64,000 bases of DNA from Pantoea vagans (GCF_004792415.1 NZ_CP038853.1:3968001-4032000), one strand, 5' to 3'. Shown: positions 36,915 to 45,258, counted from the stretch's first letter. Numbers and translations: made by a program. Notes: a model not told the origin generated them from the sequence alone.

Positions 36915-37817
36915 TTACTGCTTGAGTTTCGGGTCGAGGGCATCACGCAAACCGTCGCCCATCAGGTTAAATGCCAGCACGGTAAGCAGAATGACCAATC
37001 CAGGGAAGGTCACGACCCACCAGGCACTTTGCGCATACTGCAGAACGTCGGAGAGCATGGTGCCCCACTCCGGCGTTGGCGGTTGCGCACCCATACCGAG
37101 AAAGCCCAACGCCGCCATATCGAGAATGGCGTTGGAGAAACCTAATGACGCCTGCACGATAAGCGGTGCAAGGCAGTTAGGCAGAATATTCACAAACATC
37201 TGGCGCAGCATACCGGCACCGGCCACGCCGGAGGCGGTCACATAGTCGCGGTTCACTTCCACCAGCACCGCGGCGCGGGTCAGACGGATGTAGTGCGGCA
37301 GTGCCACAAAGGTCAGCGCGATAGAGGCGTTAACGATCGAGGGACCAAAGATAGCAACCAGCACCAGCGCCAGCAGCAGGCTTGGCAATGCCAGCATGAT
37401 ATCGACCACGCGCATGATGATGGCATCGACCACGCCGCCGAGATAACCGGCCAGCAGGCCGAAGATTACGCCGAAAATCAGCGACAGCACCACCACCAGA
37501 CAGCCGACCAGCAGCGACAGGCGCGCGCCGTACATCAGACGCGACAGCACATCGCGGCCTACGTCGTCAGTGCCCAGAATGTAGCTCCAGTTACCTCCTT
37601 CCTGCCAGACCGGCGGATGCAGCAGCGCATCGCGGAACTGCTCAGCAGGCGCATGCGGGGCCAGCACATCGGCAAAAATGGCGCACAGCAGCACAATGAT
37701 GATGTAGACCAGGCCCACGACGGCGCCTTTGTTACGTTTAAAGTAGTGCCAGAATTCCTGAAACGGGGTCATCGGCTTCGGTGCAACGGTAACGCTGCCG
37801 GGATCAACAACAGACAT
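36915..37817 (-). CDS. dppC: dipeptide ABC transporter permease DppC
   Basis: Inner-membrane permease of 300 residues, the usual DppC length. An N-terminal OppC-type segment (FQEFWHYFKRNKGAVVGLVYI) leads into the first membrane helix; five more follow. The EAA loop that docks the ATPases is seen as ASGVAGAGMLRQMFVNILPN. GTDDVGRDVLSRLMYGARLSLLVG is the family signature, here read in two parts. Gene spacing of 9 and 12 bases to its neighbours shows one operon. Confidence 0.97.
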   Translation of the reverse strand: MSVVDPGSVTVAPKPMTPFQEFWHYFKRNKGAVVGLVYIIIVLLCAIFADVLAPHAPAEQFRDALLHPPVWQEGGNWSYILGTDDVGRDVLSRLMYGARLSLLVGCLVVVLSLIFGVIFGLLAGYLGGVVDAIIMRVVDIMLALPSLLLALVLVAIFGPSIVNASIALTFVALPHYIRLTRAAVLVEVNRDYVTASGVAGAGMLRQMFVNILPNCLAPLIVQASLGFSNAILDMAALGFLGMGAQPPTPEWGTMLSDVLQYAQSAWWVVTFPGLVILLTVLAFNLMGDGLRDALDPKLKQ

Positions 37818-37826
37818 GATTCCCCC

Positions 37827-38846
37827 TTATTTCTTGTGACGTATGCGCGGGTTAACCACGCCATACAGCAGATCAACCAGCAGGTTGACCACAATAATCA
37901 GTACCGCGGTCAGCAGCACACCGCCCTGCACCACCGGATAGTCACGGCGCTGCAACGCTTCAATCAGCCAGCGCCCCAGACCCGGCCACGAGAAGATGGT
38001 TTCGGTCAGAATCGCCCCGGCCAGCAACGTGCCGACCTGCAGGCCGATGACCGTCACCACCGGCAGCATGGCGTTGCGCAGTGCATGCACCACGATTACG
38101 CGCATCCGCGTCAGTCCTTTGGCGCGCGCCGTACGGATGTAATCTTCACCCAGTACTTCGAGCATTGCCGAACGCGTCATTCGTACAATTACCGCCAGCG
38201 GAATGGTGCCCAGCACGATGGCAGGCAGAATCATGTGCATTACCGCATCGTGGAAGTCGCCCGGCTCACCCCAGAAGAAGGTGTCGATCAGCATAAAGCC
38301 GGTCAGCGGCATGCTGTCATCCAGGAAGACGGTGTCGCCGACCCGCCCGGAAACCGGTGTCAGGTTGAAGTGAACCGAGACCAGCATGATCAGCATGATG
38401 CCCCACCAGAAGATCGGCATGGAGTAGCCGGTCAGTGAGATGCCCACAGCGGTGTGATCGAAAATTGAACCGCGTTTTACCGCCGCCAGCACCCCAACCG
38501 GGATACCAATGGCCACGGCAAATATCATGGCGCAGATGCCAAGTTCCAGCGTCGCTTTGAAGCGCGGAACAAACTCATCCCAGACAGGGATGCGGCTCTT
38601 AAGTGAAATGCCCAGGTCGCCATGTAATACGCCGTTAATGTAGTTCAGGTACTGTTTCCACAGCGGCTGATCCAGACCTAACAGCGCCATTAACTGTGCA
38701 TGACGTTCAGGAGAAATACCGCGCTCGCCCGCCATGATCAGCACCGGATCGCCCGGGATCATGTGAACAAACGCGAAGGTGAGTAATGTAATACCGATAA
38801 ACGTTGGGATGACAAGGCCCAGACGTCGGAGTATGAACTGCAGCAT
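37827..38846 (-). CDS. dppB: dipeptide ABC transporter permease DppB
   Basis: Inner-membrane permease of 339 residues, as in E. coli. It has the standard OppB/DppB start (MLQFILRRLGLVIPTFIGIT) with the first helix, a large periplasmic loop, and the cytoplasmic EAA docking loop DYIRTARAKGLTRMRVIVVH. With DppC it forms the channel for di- and tripeptides delivered by DppA. It lies 171 bases after dppA, behind a GC-rich hairpin that is likely to lower its expression relative to the binding protein. Confidence 0.97.
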   Translation of the reverse strand: MLQFILRRLGLVIPTFIGITLLTFAFVHMIPGDPVLIMAGERGISPERHAQLMALLGLDQPLWKQYLNYINGVLHGDLGISLKSRIPVWDEFVPRFKATLELGICAMIFAVAIGIPVGVLAAVKRGSIFDHTAVGISLTGYSMPIFWWGIMLIMLVSVHFNLTPVSGRVGDTVFLDDSMPLTGFMLIDTFFWGEPGDFHDAVMHMILPAIVLGTIPLAVIVRMTRSAMLEVLGEDYIRTARAKGLTRMRVIVVHALRNAMLPVVTVIGLQVGTLLAGAILTETIFSWPGLGRWLIEALQRRDYPVVQGGVLLTAVLIIVVNLLVDLLYGVVNPRIRHKK

Positions 38847-38980
38847 AATCCGGGTTCTCTCTTGTCCGCGCGACCGTCGCCGCGAGGGTTGTTATTGCTT
38901 ACATCTGACGATCGGGTAGGCCCGACCGCGACGCAGACAGGCTGCGCCTCTACCGTTTCCAGTAAAACAGGGAGATAAAG

Positions 38981-39005
38981 CCGGGGCGACGCGCAGTCGC
39001 CCCGG
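38981..39005 (-). terminator. attenuator hairpin between dppA and dppB
   Basis: A perfect 10-bp GC-rich stem (CCGGGGCGAC / GTCGCCCCGG, 5-base loop) lies 12 bases after the dppA stop. It lacks a real T-run (CTTTATCT follows on the minus strand), so most likely it stabilises the dppA message or causes partial termination, giving excess binding protein. Confidence 0.65.
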
Positions 39006-39017
39006 AAAAGGCGACAA

Positions 39018-40628
39018 TTATTCTTTAATGTCTACCTGAGCAAAGTAGTGTCCGCCCAGCGGATCGACTTTGTAACCGGAGACTTTTTTGCTGACCGGTT
39101 CGTATACCGTTGAGTGCGCGATCATCAGCGCCGGTGCCTGGTCATGCATCACAACCTGAGCCTGCTTGTAGTACTCGATACGCTTCGCCTGATCGGCGGT
39201 GGCGCGAGCTGGCTGAATCTGATCCTCGAAGGATTTATCACACCAGCGCGAGTAGTTAGAGCCATCTTTGGCCGCTGAACAGCTGAACAGGGTGGCCAGG
39301 AAGTTATCCGGATCCCCATTGTCGCCGGTCCAGCCCATCATGACGGTCTGGTGCTCGCCCGCTTTGGCGCGCTTCAGGTATTCGCCCCACTCGTAGGTCA
39401 CGATTTTGGCTTTGACGCCAATCTTCGCCCAGTCGCTCTGAATCATTTCAGCCATGCGGCGTGCGTTCGGGTTGTACGGACGCTGAACCGGCATTGCCCA
39501 CAGGTCGATGGAGAAACCGTCTGCCATGCCCGCTTCTTTCAGCAGCGCTTTGGCTTTCTCAGGATCGTAGGCGTAGTCTTTTACGTCGTCGTTATAGCCC
39601 CACATCGTTGGTGGGATCAGGTTTTTAGCCGGCTGGCCTGCGCCCTGATAAACGGCGTCGATAATCGCTTTTTTGTTGACCGCCATGGTCAGTGCCTGAC
39701 GCACTTTCAGGTTATCCAGCGGTTTTTTCTCAACGTTGTACGACAGGTAGCCGACGTTCAGGCCAGCCTGCTCATACAGGTTGATGTTTTTGTCCTGCTT
39801 CATACGCGCGATGTCAGCCGGGTTCGGATATGGCATGACCTGACATTCGCCCTTCTGCAGCTTGGCGTAGCGCACCGACGCATCCGGGGTAATGGAGAAG
39901 ACTAAGCGATCGATTTTTGGCTTGGTGCCCCAGTAATCCGGGTTAGCTTTGTAAAGGATGCGCGAATCTTTCTGGTACTGCAGCAGCTGGAACGGGCCGG
40001 TACCGACCGGGTTCAGGTCGACGTTTTGCGGGGTGCCCGCTTTCAGCATGTTGTCTGCGTACTCTTTCGACAGAATCGAGGCGAAGTCCATGCCGAGGTC
40101 AGCAAGGAACGGCGATTCAGGGCGGGTCAGCACGAAGCGAACGGTATTCTCGTCCACTTTTTCGATTTTGCTGATCAGCTTCGGCATGTCCATGCCTTCG
40201 AAGTATTCGTAGCTGCCGCCGGAGACGCCGTGATAGGCGTTGTTTTTATCCAGCTGGCGCTCAAAGGTGAACACCACATCATCCGCATTGAAGTCGCGCG
40301 TCGGTTTGAAATCTTTGGTGGTCTGCCACTTCACACCTTTACGCAGGTGGAAGGTGTAGGTTTTACCGTCTTCACTGACATCCCACTTCTCTGCCAGCGC
40401 AGCGTGCAGTTCGGTGGTGCCGATAGTGAACTCAACCAGTCGGTTGTAGATCTGACGTGAGCTGGCATCGTAGGTGGTGCCCGAGGTGAACAACTGCGGG
40501 TTAAAGCCTTCCGGAGAACCTTCAGAACAGTAAACGAGGGTTTTTGCCTGAACACCGGCGGCGACAGTCATAGCAATCAGGCTCAGACCGACCTTCAGCA
40601 TCCCGGATTTAGCCAGGGAGTTGATCAT
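39018..40628 (-). CDS. dppA: periplasmic dipeptide-binding protein DppA
   Basis: Class C substrate-binding protein of 536 residues (535 in E. coli). A signal peptide ends near VQA-KTL (residue 28). Family stretches include YCSEGSPEGFNPQLFTSG at the N-terminus, FHLRKGVKWQTTKDF, and GWTGDNGDPDNFLATLFSC, whose Asp anchors the peptide amino group in E. coli DppA. It delivers dipeptides to DppBCDF and can serve chemotaxis receptors. Ribosome site GGAGC seven bases before the ATG. The 5' leader is C/A-rich, as expected of a GcvB sRNA target. Confidence 0.98.
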   Translation of the reverse strand: MINSLAKSGMLKVGLSLIAMTVAAGVQAKTLVYCSEGSPEGFNPQLFTSGTTYDASSRQIYNRLVEFTIGTTELHAALAEKWDVSEDGKTYTFHLRKGVKWQTTKDFKPTRDFNADDVVFTFERQLDKNNAYHGVSGGSYEYFEGMDMPKLISKIEKVDENTVRFVLTRPESPFLADLGMDFASILSKEYADNMLKAGTPQNVDLNPVGTGPFQLLQYQKDSRILYKANPDYWGTKPKIDRLVFSITPDASVRYAKLQKGECQVMPYPNPADIARMKQDKNINLYEQAGLNVGYLSYNVEKKPLDNLKVRQALTMAVNKKAIIDAVYQGAGQPAKNLIPPTMWGYNDDVKDYAYDPEKAKALLKEAGMADGFSIDLWAMPVQRPYNPNARRMAEMIQSDWAKIGVKAKIVTYEWGEYLKRAKAGEHQTVMMGWTGDNGDPDNFLATLFSCSAAKDGSNYSRWCDKSFEDQIQPARATADQAKRIEYYKQAQVVMHDQAPALMIAHSTVYEPVSKKVSGYKVDPLGGHYFAQVDIKE

Positions 40629-40640
40629 GCTTTTGCTCCA

Positions 40641-40660
40641 TTGTGATGTGATGTTGTGTG
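40641..40660 (-). promoter_or_regulatory. C/A-rich GcvB-type target in dppA leader
   Basis: On the minus strand the 20 bases just ahead of the dppA ribosome site read CACACAACATCACATCACAA, free of T except two positions and almost free of G. Such C/A-rich tracts beside the Shine-Dalgarno are what the G/U-rich R1 region of sRNA GcvB binds in E. coli and Salmonella dppA. A small hairpin, ACCACC / GGTGGT (40700-40716), lies further up in the leader. GcvB itself is not in the window. Confidence 0.6.
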
Positions 40661-41322
40661 TATTGCCCGACCTCTGATTTTTTTATGCGGTTCAGGCGTA
40701 CCACCGAACAGGTGGTTAACGCGCGCTGCGTTTTTTATGTTTTTTCTGACGCAGATTGTGCATTCAGAAAATTCCGTAACTGCGCGTTTATTGACGCATC
40801 AATTTGTCAACAGTTGCAAAGAACGTCAATACAACGGTTACTTATTTACACAGAGTGTGAGGAATAGCATGCAACGGTAATAAAAACCGTTTCTGTCTGA
40901 AAGCCATACAATGCACAGCGTAGCTGGCCTGAATTCCGTGCATTGTGCTGGATAGCAGCTCTATCGCTAGTGATTCTCACCGCTAAAAAACTTAAAACTT
41001 TTACCGGCAAATGTTGAATAACTGAACGATTCACCGTGCGTTATGACGTTCAACCAGCGGAATATGCTGGGAAAGAAGCATAAGAAATCAGCATGTTGCC
41101 GCTTTCGGTCATAAGAAGAATGTGTCGCGAATTATGATCGCATCTCTTACAGGGCAAGGCCTGCCAGCGGAAAAGGGGTGATAATAACGGCGGGTAAGCG
41201 AAATGCGCCGTGGATGGGGTTTACTGGAACTTTCTGGAAGGCAGCGAGGCGGGCAACAAAACAAAATGTGGTAAGCGGGAGTGGCGTTAAGGATTATCGG
41301 TAGAACGTATGGCGTTAAGATC
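40661..41322. other. non-coding stretch upstream of dppA
   Basis: About 660 bases with no believable gene. The part up to about 40870 should hold the dppA leader and promoter (several TTGAC-like blocks on the minus strand, no clear -10). From 41140 onward the composition is GC-rich and the phrases resemble decayed flanks of the foldback repeats that follow. Confidence 0.4.
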
Positions 41323-41526
41323 GAGATCTGCTTCGGGAACACGGGCAGATCGGAAAGGCGCTTAAACTATCCATGGACGCTCGGCCGTAAGAAAGTGCCT
41401 GTTTAGCGGTCAGATTGAGATCTGCTTCAGGGACACGGGCAGATCGGAAAGTCGCTTAAACCATCCATGGACGCTCGGCCCACGCCATCCCTGGCGTGGG
41501 ACGCTTTCCTCCTCTGCCCGTGTCCC
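41323..41526. repeat. foldback repeat pair, copies C1 and C2
   Basis: A 64-base unit starting GAGATCTGCTTC occurs twice in direct orientation (41323-41386 and 41417-41480) with four differences. C2 is complete as a foldback: outer perfect 14-bp arms GGGACACGGGCAGA (41430-41443) and TCTGCCCGTGTCCC (41513-41526), a GGAAAG / CTTTCC pair inside, and a central perfect 9-bp hairpin CCCACGCCA-TCCC-TGGCGTGGG (41479-41500). C1 lacks the right half. It shares the blocks CCATCCATGG and GCCATCCCTGGC with copy A at 34751-34852, so the two forms look related. Confidence 0.8.
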
Positions 41527-41634
41527 CTCCGCCTTGAGCTTATGCGCTGCGGTCAGATGCACCTGACTTTGGATCTCCCAGCCGTCTGTAGTGCTTCTGT
41601 AAGTACCCGATGCGCCTGCCAGACGTGAAGCGAA

Positions 41635-41814
41635 GGGAGCATACGCCTGCAGCAAAGCATCGCGGGCCATGGACAAAAACGCCGGGAGCGTTTTTGAACA
41701 ACGCAACGCGTTGGCCCGGCAACGGGCGCACCTCAGGGATGAGGTGCGTAATCGCCCGCGCAGAGCATGCCAGGGATGGCGTCTTTTGCGTCTTTGCGGA
41801 AGGCGTATGCTCCC
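41635..41814. repeat. foldback repeat, copy B (180 bp, multibranched)
   Basis: The same 13-bp outer arms as copy A (41635-41647 and 41802-41814) enclose several perfect hairpins in series: CAAAAACGC / GCGTTTTTG (41674-41696), the palindrome CAACGCGTTG (41704-41713), GCCCG-GCAA-CGGGC (41714-41727) and CGCACCTCA-GGGA-TGAGGTGCG (41727-41748), themselves held between CGCGGGC (41661-41667) and GCCCGCG (41754-41760). It equals copy A in inverse orientation plus about 80 extra bases in the centre. No transposase and no clear target duplication were found. Confidence 0.85.
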
Positions 41815-41843
41815 TGAAGCCTGCTCAGCGGTAAGTCTTTCCC

Positions 41844-41913
41844 TTTTCTACAGACGAAAAAAAACCTGTCTTTTCAGACAGGTTTTCTTAAATATGGTCG
41901 GCGAGAGAGGATT
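41844..41913 (-). repeat. tRNA-Pro 3' end plus terminator, duplicate copy
   Basis: A 70-base perfect direct repeat of 42009-42078, at a period of 165 bases. It contains the last 19 bases of the tRNA-Pro gene (through CCA), the spacer and the terminator hairpin with its T-run, but no tRNA body. Confidence 0.95.
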
Positions 41914-42008
41914 ACTCTGCTCTTCGAGCAGCGCCCTGCGGGCCGTTGCTGAAGCAACGTTGTCTCGCTATGCTCGGCTCAAACCTCCTTCGGAGGTCCT
42001 CATCCTCA
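41914..42008 (-). ncRNA. RtT-like spacer RNA between the tRNA-tail repeats
   Basis: The 95 bases between the two 70-base repeats contain three tight hairpins: CTGCTC / GAGCAG at the left end, CGTTGCT / AGCAACG in the middle and ACCTCC / GGAGGT on the right. Together with the flanking 19-base tRNA tail this copies the layout of the E. coli tyrT locus, where 178-base units, each with the last 19 bases of tRNA-Tyr, yield RtT RNA. Assignment to the RtT family is by architecture and recall, not by a covariance-model search. The proM terminator lies ahead of it, so it would need read-through or its own promoter. Confidence 0.5.
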
Positions 42009-42021
42009 TTTTCTACAGACG

Positions 42022-42051
42022 AAAAAAAACCTGTCTTTTCAGACAGGTTTT
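42022..42051 (-). terminator. rho-independent terminator after tRNA-Pro
   Basis: Minus strand: AAAACCTGTC / GACAGGTTTT (10 bp, 6-base loop) followed by a run of eight T, nine bases after the CCA end. An identical copy lies 165 bases further downstream within 41844-41913. Confidence 0.9.
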
Positions 42052-42059
42052 CTTAAATA

Positions 42060-42136
42060 TGGTCGGCGAGAGAGGATTCGAACCTCCGACCCACTGGTCC
42101 CAAACCAGTTGCGCTACCAAGCTGCGCTACTCGCCG
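42060..42136 (-). tRNA. proM: tRNA-Pro (anticodon TGG)
   Basis: A 77-base cloverleaf with encoded CCA. The acceptor stem CGGCGAG pairs with CTCGCCG, the anticodon loop is TTTGGGA (anticodon TGG, reading CCN proline codons), and the T-loop is GGTTCGAATCC. It looks identical to E. coli proM. In E. coli the tRNA at this place between dppA and eptB is proK (CGG), so the isoacceptor differs. Confidence 0.97.
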
Positions 42137-42261
42137 ATGGGGGCGCATGTTACTGCTACCCCCGATCAGCGTCAACCGCTTTTTATGCTTTTGCCGTCAA
42201 TCGCCTGGAAAGCACGCGGTTACCGAAAATCAACCGCCTGCATGTCCCGTTCAGACGACTA

Positions 42262-43953
42262 TTACAGCGCTTTAGCCTGACTTTTAGCCGGTGCCTGACA
42301 CCAGTTGTTAGCCGGGTTAATGCCGCCATCTGGCGAGGTATAACCCAGACAGCCCAGAATGGTATCGAACAACTCAACGTGACGATGAGTCCGGCCCACA
42401 CGCTGTTGCGCCTGCAGGCGTTCGAAGTTACTGCGGTTCTGGCTGTCTTCCAGATACTTATCTGACGCCCAGACCATCATCGGTACGCGGAACTGCTCCG
42501 GCGGTGCCATCTCACGCGGCGTGCCGTGCAGATGCATATTCTCGCTGATCGACTCACCGTGGTCAGCAGCATAGAAGACAATCGCCTTTTTATCACGCAG
42601 CTGATCCAGCACGCTATCCAGCATGCTATCGACATAGAGCACAGAGTTGTCATAAGCGTTAATCAGCTGCGCTTTACTGCAGGTCTCGTCGACGCCCATA
42701 CACTCCGGCTGATACTTCGCGAAGCTGCGCGGATAACGCTGTGAATAGAGATAGTGCGAACCTTTGGTGTGCAGCACCACCAGATGCTTACCTTTCGGGA
42801 AACGATCCAGTGAGGCTTTCATCTCCGGCACCAGCAGCATGTCATCTACCGCTTTGCCCTGATTACGCTTCTCTGAACCAATCTGCTCACGGAAAGCAAA
42901 GTTGTTGGCATTGATGTTGTCGTAAAACCAGACTTCGCTCTGCATCGCAAACAGCTCAGAGGTGAAGCCCAGCTCTTTCATCACCGCAAACACATTCTGC
43001 TCTTTCAGCGTGCGGCCTGGGTTATCCATGGTGCCGCCTTCGCGCACAAACATGCAGCGCAGCGACAGCTTCGTCGCGGTATCGCAGGACTCGCCGCGGA
43101 ACGCCACCAGGTTCTTCTCTTTCGACAGCTTAGGCGTTGTGTCGCGCTCATAACCCAGCATTCCCATGTGATCCCAGCGGGTGGTTTCGCCAATCACAAA
43201 CACCACATAGGTATCGTCCAGGCCGGCAGGCGCAACGTAGGTAAACTTCTTCGCCGGATCCAGCAGCTCCTCGCTATTCAGCGATTCATCCACGCGGGTC
43301 CAGGCAAACAGACCGACAGCCGCCAGCCAGTTGGAAGGCAGATACGAGTGAGCGACCACACCGCCGTAGCTCGGCAGATCAATATTAGTGATCTCTTCAT
43401 TATGCTTCTGCAGCTTGTCGAAATAACGGATCGGCAGCCAGACCAGGGCCACGCAAAGCAGCATAATCACCGTTGGCTTGAGTCGCTGTCCTGGCGTACG
43501 CAGTTGCTCGTTCAGCGTCATGCTCAGCCTGTTGCGCCAGATCATCAGCAGCGGCAGCGCGCTGACCAGCACCATCCACAGGATGAAATGGTAGCCAACC
43601 ACTTCTTTAGAAAGATCGGTATCGGTCGTCATCACCGACGCCACAATGCCGTAGCCAATCACGACGTTAAAAAACGCCATGTAATAGGCGGCGGCAACTG
43701 AAATCAGAACAATCATCGTGGCCAGCACGCGATAAAACCACTTTCCGCCCAGCGACAGCAGACGCATCAGGAAGAACGTCAGCAGCACAATGGCCACCAC
43801 CTCGGTGACAGCAGTGAGCCAGTTCGTTACCGTTGAGTGCCTTAGAAAACCGTCAAAACGACGATAGAAAATCGGTAAGTTCAGTAAGATACCGAGGTAG
43901 AGCGCCAGCAGTAGCGATAACTTCTGCTGAGTCAGGGTTTTAATATAATTCAT
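42262..43953 (-). CDS. eptB: Kdo2-lipid A phosphoethanolamine 7''-transferase EptB
   Basis: Inner-membrane enzyme with periplasmic catalytic domain that adds phosphoethanolamine to the outer Kdo of LPS, lowering surface charge. 563 residues, the same as E. coli EptB. Five membrane helices occupy about residues 10-175; the alkaline-phosphatase-type domain follows, with DDTYVVFVIGETTRWDHMG (metal-binding Glu), the nucleophile Thr in DTATKLSLRC, and the metal ligands in YAADHGESI and LHGTP. The conserved Cys and end TSPDGGINPANNWC also match. It lies next to tRNA-Pro as in E. coli, with its own upstream region. Confidence 0.97.
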   Translation of the reverse strand: MNYIKTLTQQKLSLLLALYLGILLNLPIFYRRFDGFLRHSTVTNWLTAVTEVVAIVLLTFFLMRLLSLGGKWFYRVLATMIVLISVAAAYYMAFFNVVIGYGIVASVMTTDTDLSKEVVGYHFILWMVLVSALPLLMIWRNRLSMTLNEQLRTPGQRLKPTVIMLLCVALVWLPIRYFDKLQKHNEEITNIDLPSYGGVVAHSYLPSNWLAAVGLFAWTRVDESLNSEELLDPAKKFTYVAPAGLDDTYVVFVIGETTRWDHMGMLGYERDTTPKLSKEKNLVAFRGESCDTATKLSLRCMFVREGGTMDNPGRTLKEQNVFAVMKELGFTSELFAMQSEVWFYDNINANNFAFREQIGSEKRNQGKAVDDMLLVPEMKASLDRFPKGKHLVVLHTKGSHYLYSQRYPRSFAKYQPECMGVDETCSKAQLINAYDNSVLYVDSMLDSVLDQLRDKKAIVFYAADHGESISENMHLHGTPREMAPPEQFRVPMMVWASDKYLEDSQNRSNFERLQAQQRVGRTHRHVELFDTILGCLGYTSPDGGINPANNWCQAPAKSQAKAL

Positions 43954-44232
43954 GAAAAAAGGGGTTTCTCCGGTGTGAAGCGCTTGACCAAATCTTTTAT
44001 GTGACTGCCGAAACGCGGCAGAGTTCGCTGAATAAGCGGACCGGACAAGATGAAGGAAAATTCTGAACGGATTTACTGGCTATAACGCGAGGTGGCTCAG
44101 TAAAACATGGCCGCGTTTGATAGACCAGAAAATAATCTTCGTCGACCGGATTAGCACATTTTTTGTACATATCTGAGGGTGGCTATTGGCTGACTGACGC
44201 AGAAAACAGCAGGAGAGAGGATGTGATGAATG
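43954..44232. other. intergenic stretch upstream of eptB
   Basis: About 280 bases holding the eptB promoter side and the end of ohr. No gene and no strong promoter match seen; an AT-rich block lies near 44120-44175. Confidence 0.4.
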
Positions 44233-44263
44233 AAAAATGCGGGCCTGATGGTTCAGGCCCGCA
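44233..44263 (-). terminator. terminator of ohr
   Basis: Minus strand: perfect 11-bp stem TGCGGGCCTGA / TCAGGCCCGCA with a 4-base loop (44238-44263), followed by five T. It begins six bases after the ohr stop. Confidence 0.9.
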
Positions 44264-44269
44264 GCACGC

Positions 44270-44698
44270 TTAGCGAATGATGTTCAGCGTAACGTCGATG
44301 TTGTTGCGGGTAGCGTTTGAGTAAGGACAAACGATATGCGCTGCATCAACCAGCTTCTGCGCTTCTGCTTCATCCATCTCTGGCAGATGAATATTCAGGG
44401 TCGCTTCGATACCAAAGCCATCAGGAATCGGACCGATACCGACTTCACCTTCAATCCACGCATCTTTTGGCATCGCGATTTTGTCGCGGCCAGCAACAAA
44501 CTTCATCGCGCCCAGGAAGCAGGCAGAGTAGCCTGCAGCAAACAGCTGCTCAGGGTTAGTCACTTCGCCGCCTGCACCGCCCATCTCTTTTGGCACGCCC
44601 AGTTTAACGTCCAGTACACCGTCAGAAGAGGTTGCACGACCATCACGACCACCGGTTGCTTTGGCTTTGGCGCGGTAAACCACTTGTTCTAAAGACAT
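44270..44698 (-). CDS. ohr: organic hydroperoxide reductase Ohr
   Basis: Cytoplasmic thiol peroxidase that reduces organic and fatty-acid hydroperoxides. 142 residues, the standard Ohr/OsmC-fold length. The reactive Cys60 lies in GYSACF and the resolving Cys124 in HIVCPYS; the catalytic Arg is in GGRDGRA near the N-terminus. The gene runs with ohrR upstream on the same strand, 95 bases apart, and is expected to be derepressed when OhrR is oxidised. Confidence 0.97.
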   Translation of the reverse strand: MSLEQVVYRAKAKATGGRDGRATSSDGVLDVKLGVPKEMGGAGGEVTNPEQLFAAGYSACFLGAMKFVAGRDKIAMPKDAWIEGEVGIGPIPDGFGIEATLNIHLPEMDEAEAQKLVDAAHIVCPYSNATRNNIDVTLNIIR

Positions 44699-44793
44699 GA
44701 CATTTCTCCGTTACACTATTTAATCGCCCACTACTTATTTAACCGTAATCAGGCGGTGAGGTTCAACGGATGCAGCGCATCCGTCGGCAATAA

Positions 44794-45258
44794 TTATCGT
44801 GATTGATTCAGGTTATCACGTAACCCATCGAGCTGTAATTTCAGCGCCAGCAGAGCGTCATCGTCACAGGCTGTGGCACATTTAACCGCTTCAGGTATGG
44901 ACTCCGCTTTATGCTGCAGCGTTCGTCCCGCGTCCGTCAGCGTTACCGCCACCTGGCGTTCATCCTGACGGGTACGCTGGCGGTTAATCAGACCTGCGCT
45001 TTCCAGCCGCTTCAGCAGTGGCGTTAATGTTGCCGAGTCTAAAAAAAGCTGCTCGCCAATCTCTGACACCGTGACATCATCTTTCTGCCACAACACCAGC
45101 ATCACCAGATACTGCGGATAGGTAATGTCGAGCTGGCTCAGCAACTGTCGATAGACTTTATTCATCGCCAGATTGGCAGAATAAAGCGCAAAACAGAGTT
45201 GCTGATCGACCAACAGTGGCATCGTTTTCACTTTTTTGTCATCTTGATCACAGTTCAT
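44794..45258 (-). CDS. ohrR: MarR-family peroxide-sensing repressor OhrR
   Basis: Winged-helix repressor of about 154 residues. The sensing cysteine lies in [17 protein letters not shown] (Cys22 from the chosen start), the position that organic peroxides oxidise in OhrR; the DNA-binding part follows in [13 protein letters not shown] and [17 protein letters not shown]. Start: the ATG at 45258 is preferred to codons further up; an ATG twelve codons later (MPLLVDQQ) is also possible, since no strong ribosome site marks either. It lies upstream of ohr and divergent from the HD-domain gene, with a palindrome in the shared promoter. Confidence 0.92.
   Translation of the reverse strand: MNCDQDDKKVKTMPLLVDQQLCFALYSANLAMNKVYRQLLSQLDITYPQYLVMLVLWQKDDVTVSEIGEQLFLDSATLTPLLKRLESAGLINRQRTRQDERQVAVTLTDAGRTLQHKAESIPEAVKCATACDDDALLALKLQLDGLRDNLNQSR

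Noticed and set aside
37293..38438. 381-codon plus-strand frame opposite dppC/dppB
   Set aside because: Antisense shadow: very high His, Gln and Arg and no recognisable domain.
41410..41834. Overlapping short frames across the foldback repeats upstream of dppA
   Set aside because: They exist on both strands, break at repeat borders and carry the same repeat-encoded phrases; treated as non-coding repeats.
41844..42136. Integration site of a genomic island at tRNA-Pro
   Set aside because: The 19-base tRNA tail duplication looks like an att site, but only 95 bases lie between the copies, with no integrase; the tyrT/RtT-type repeat explains it better.
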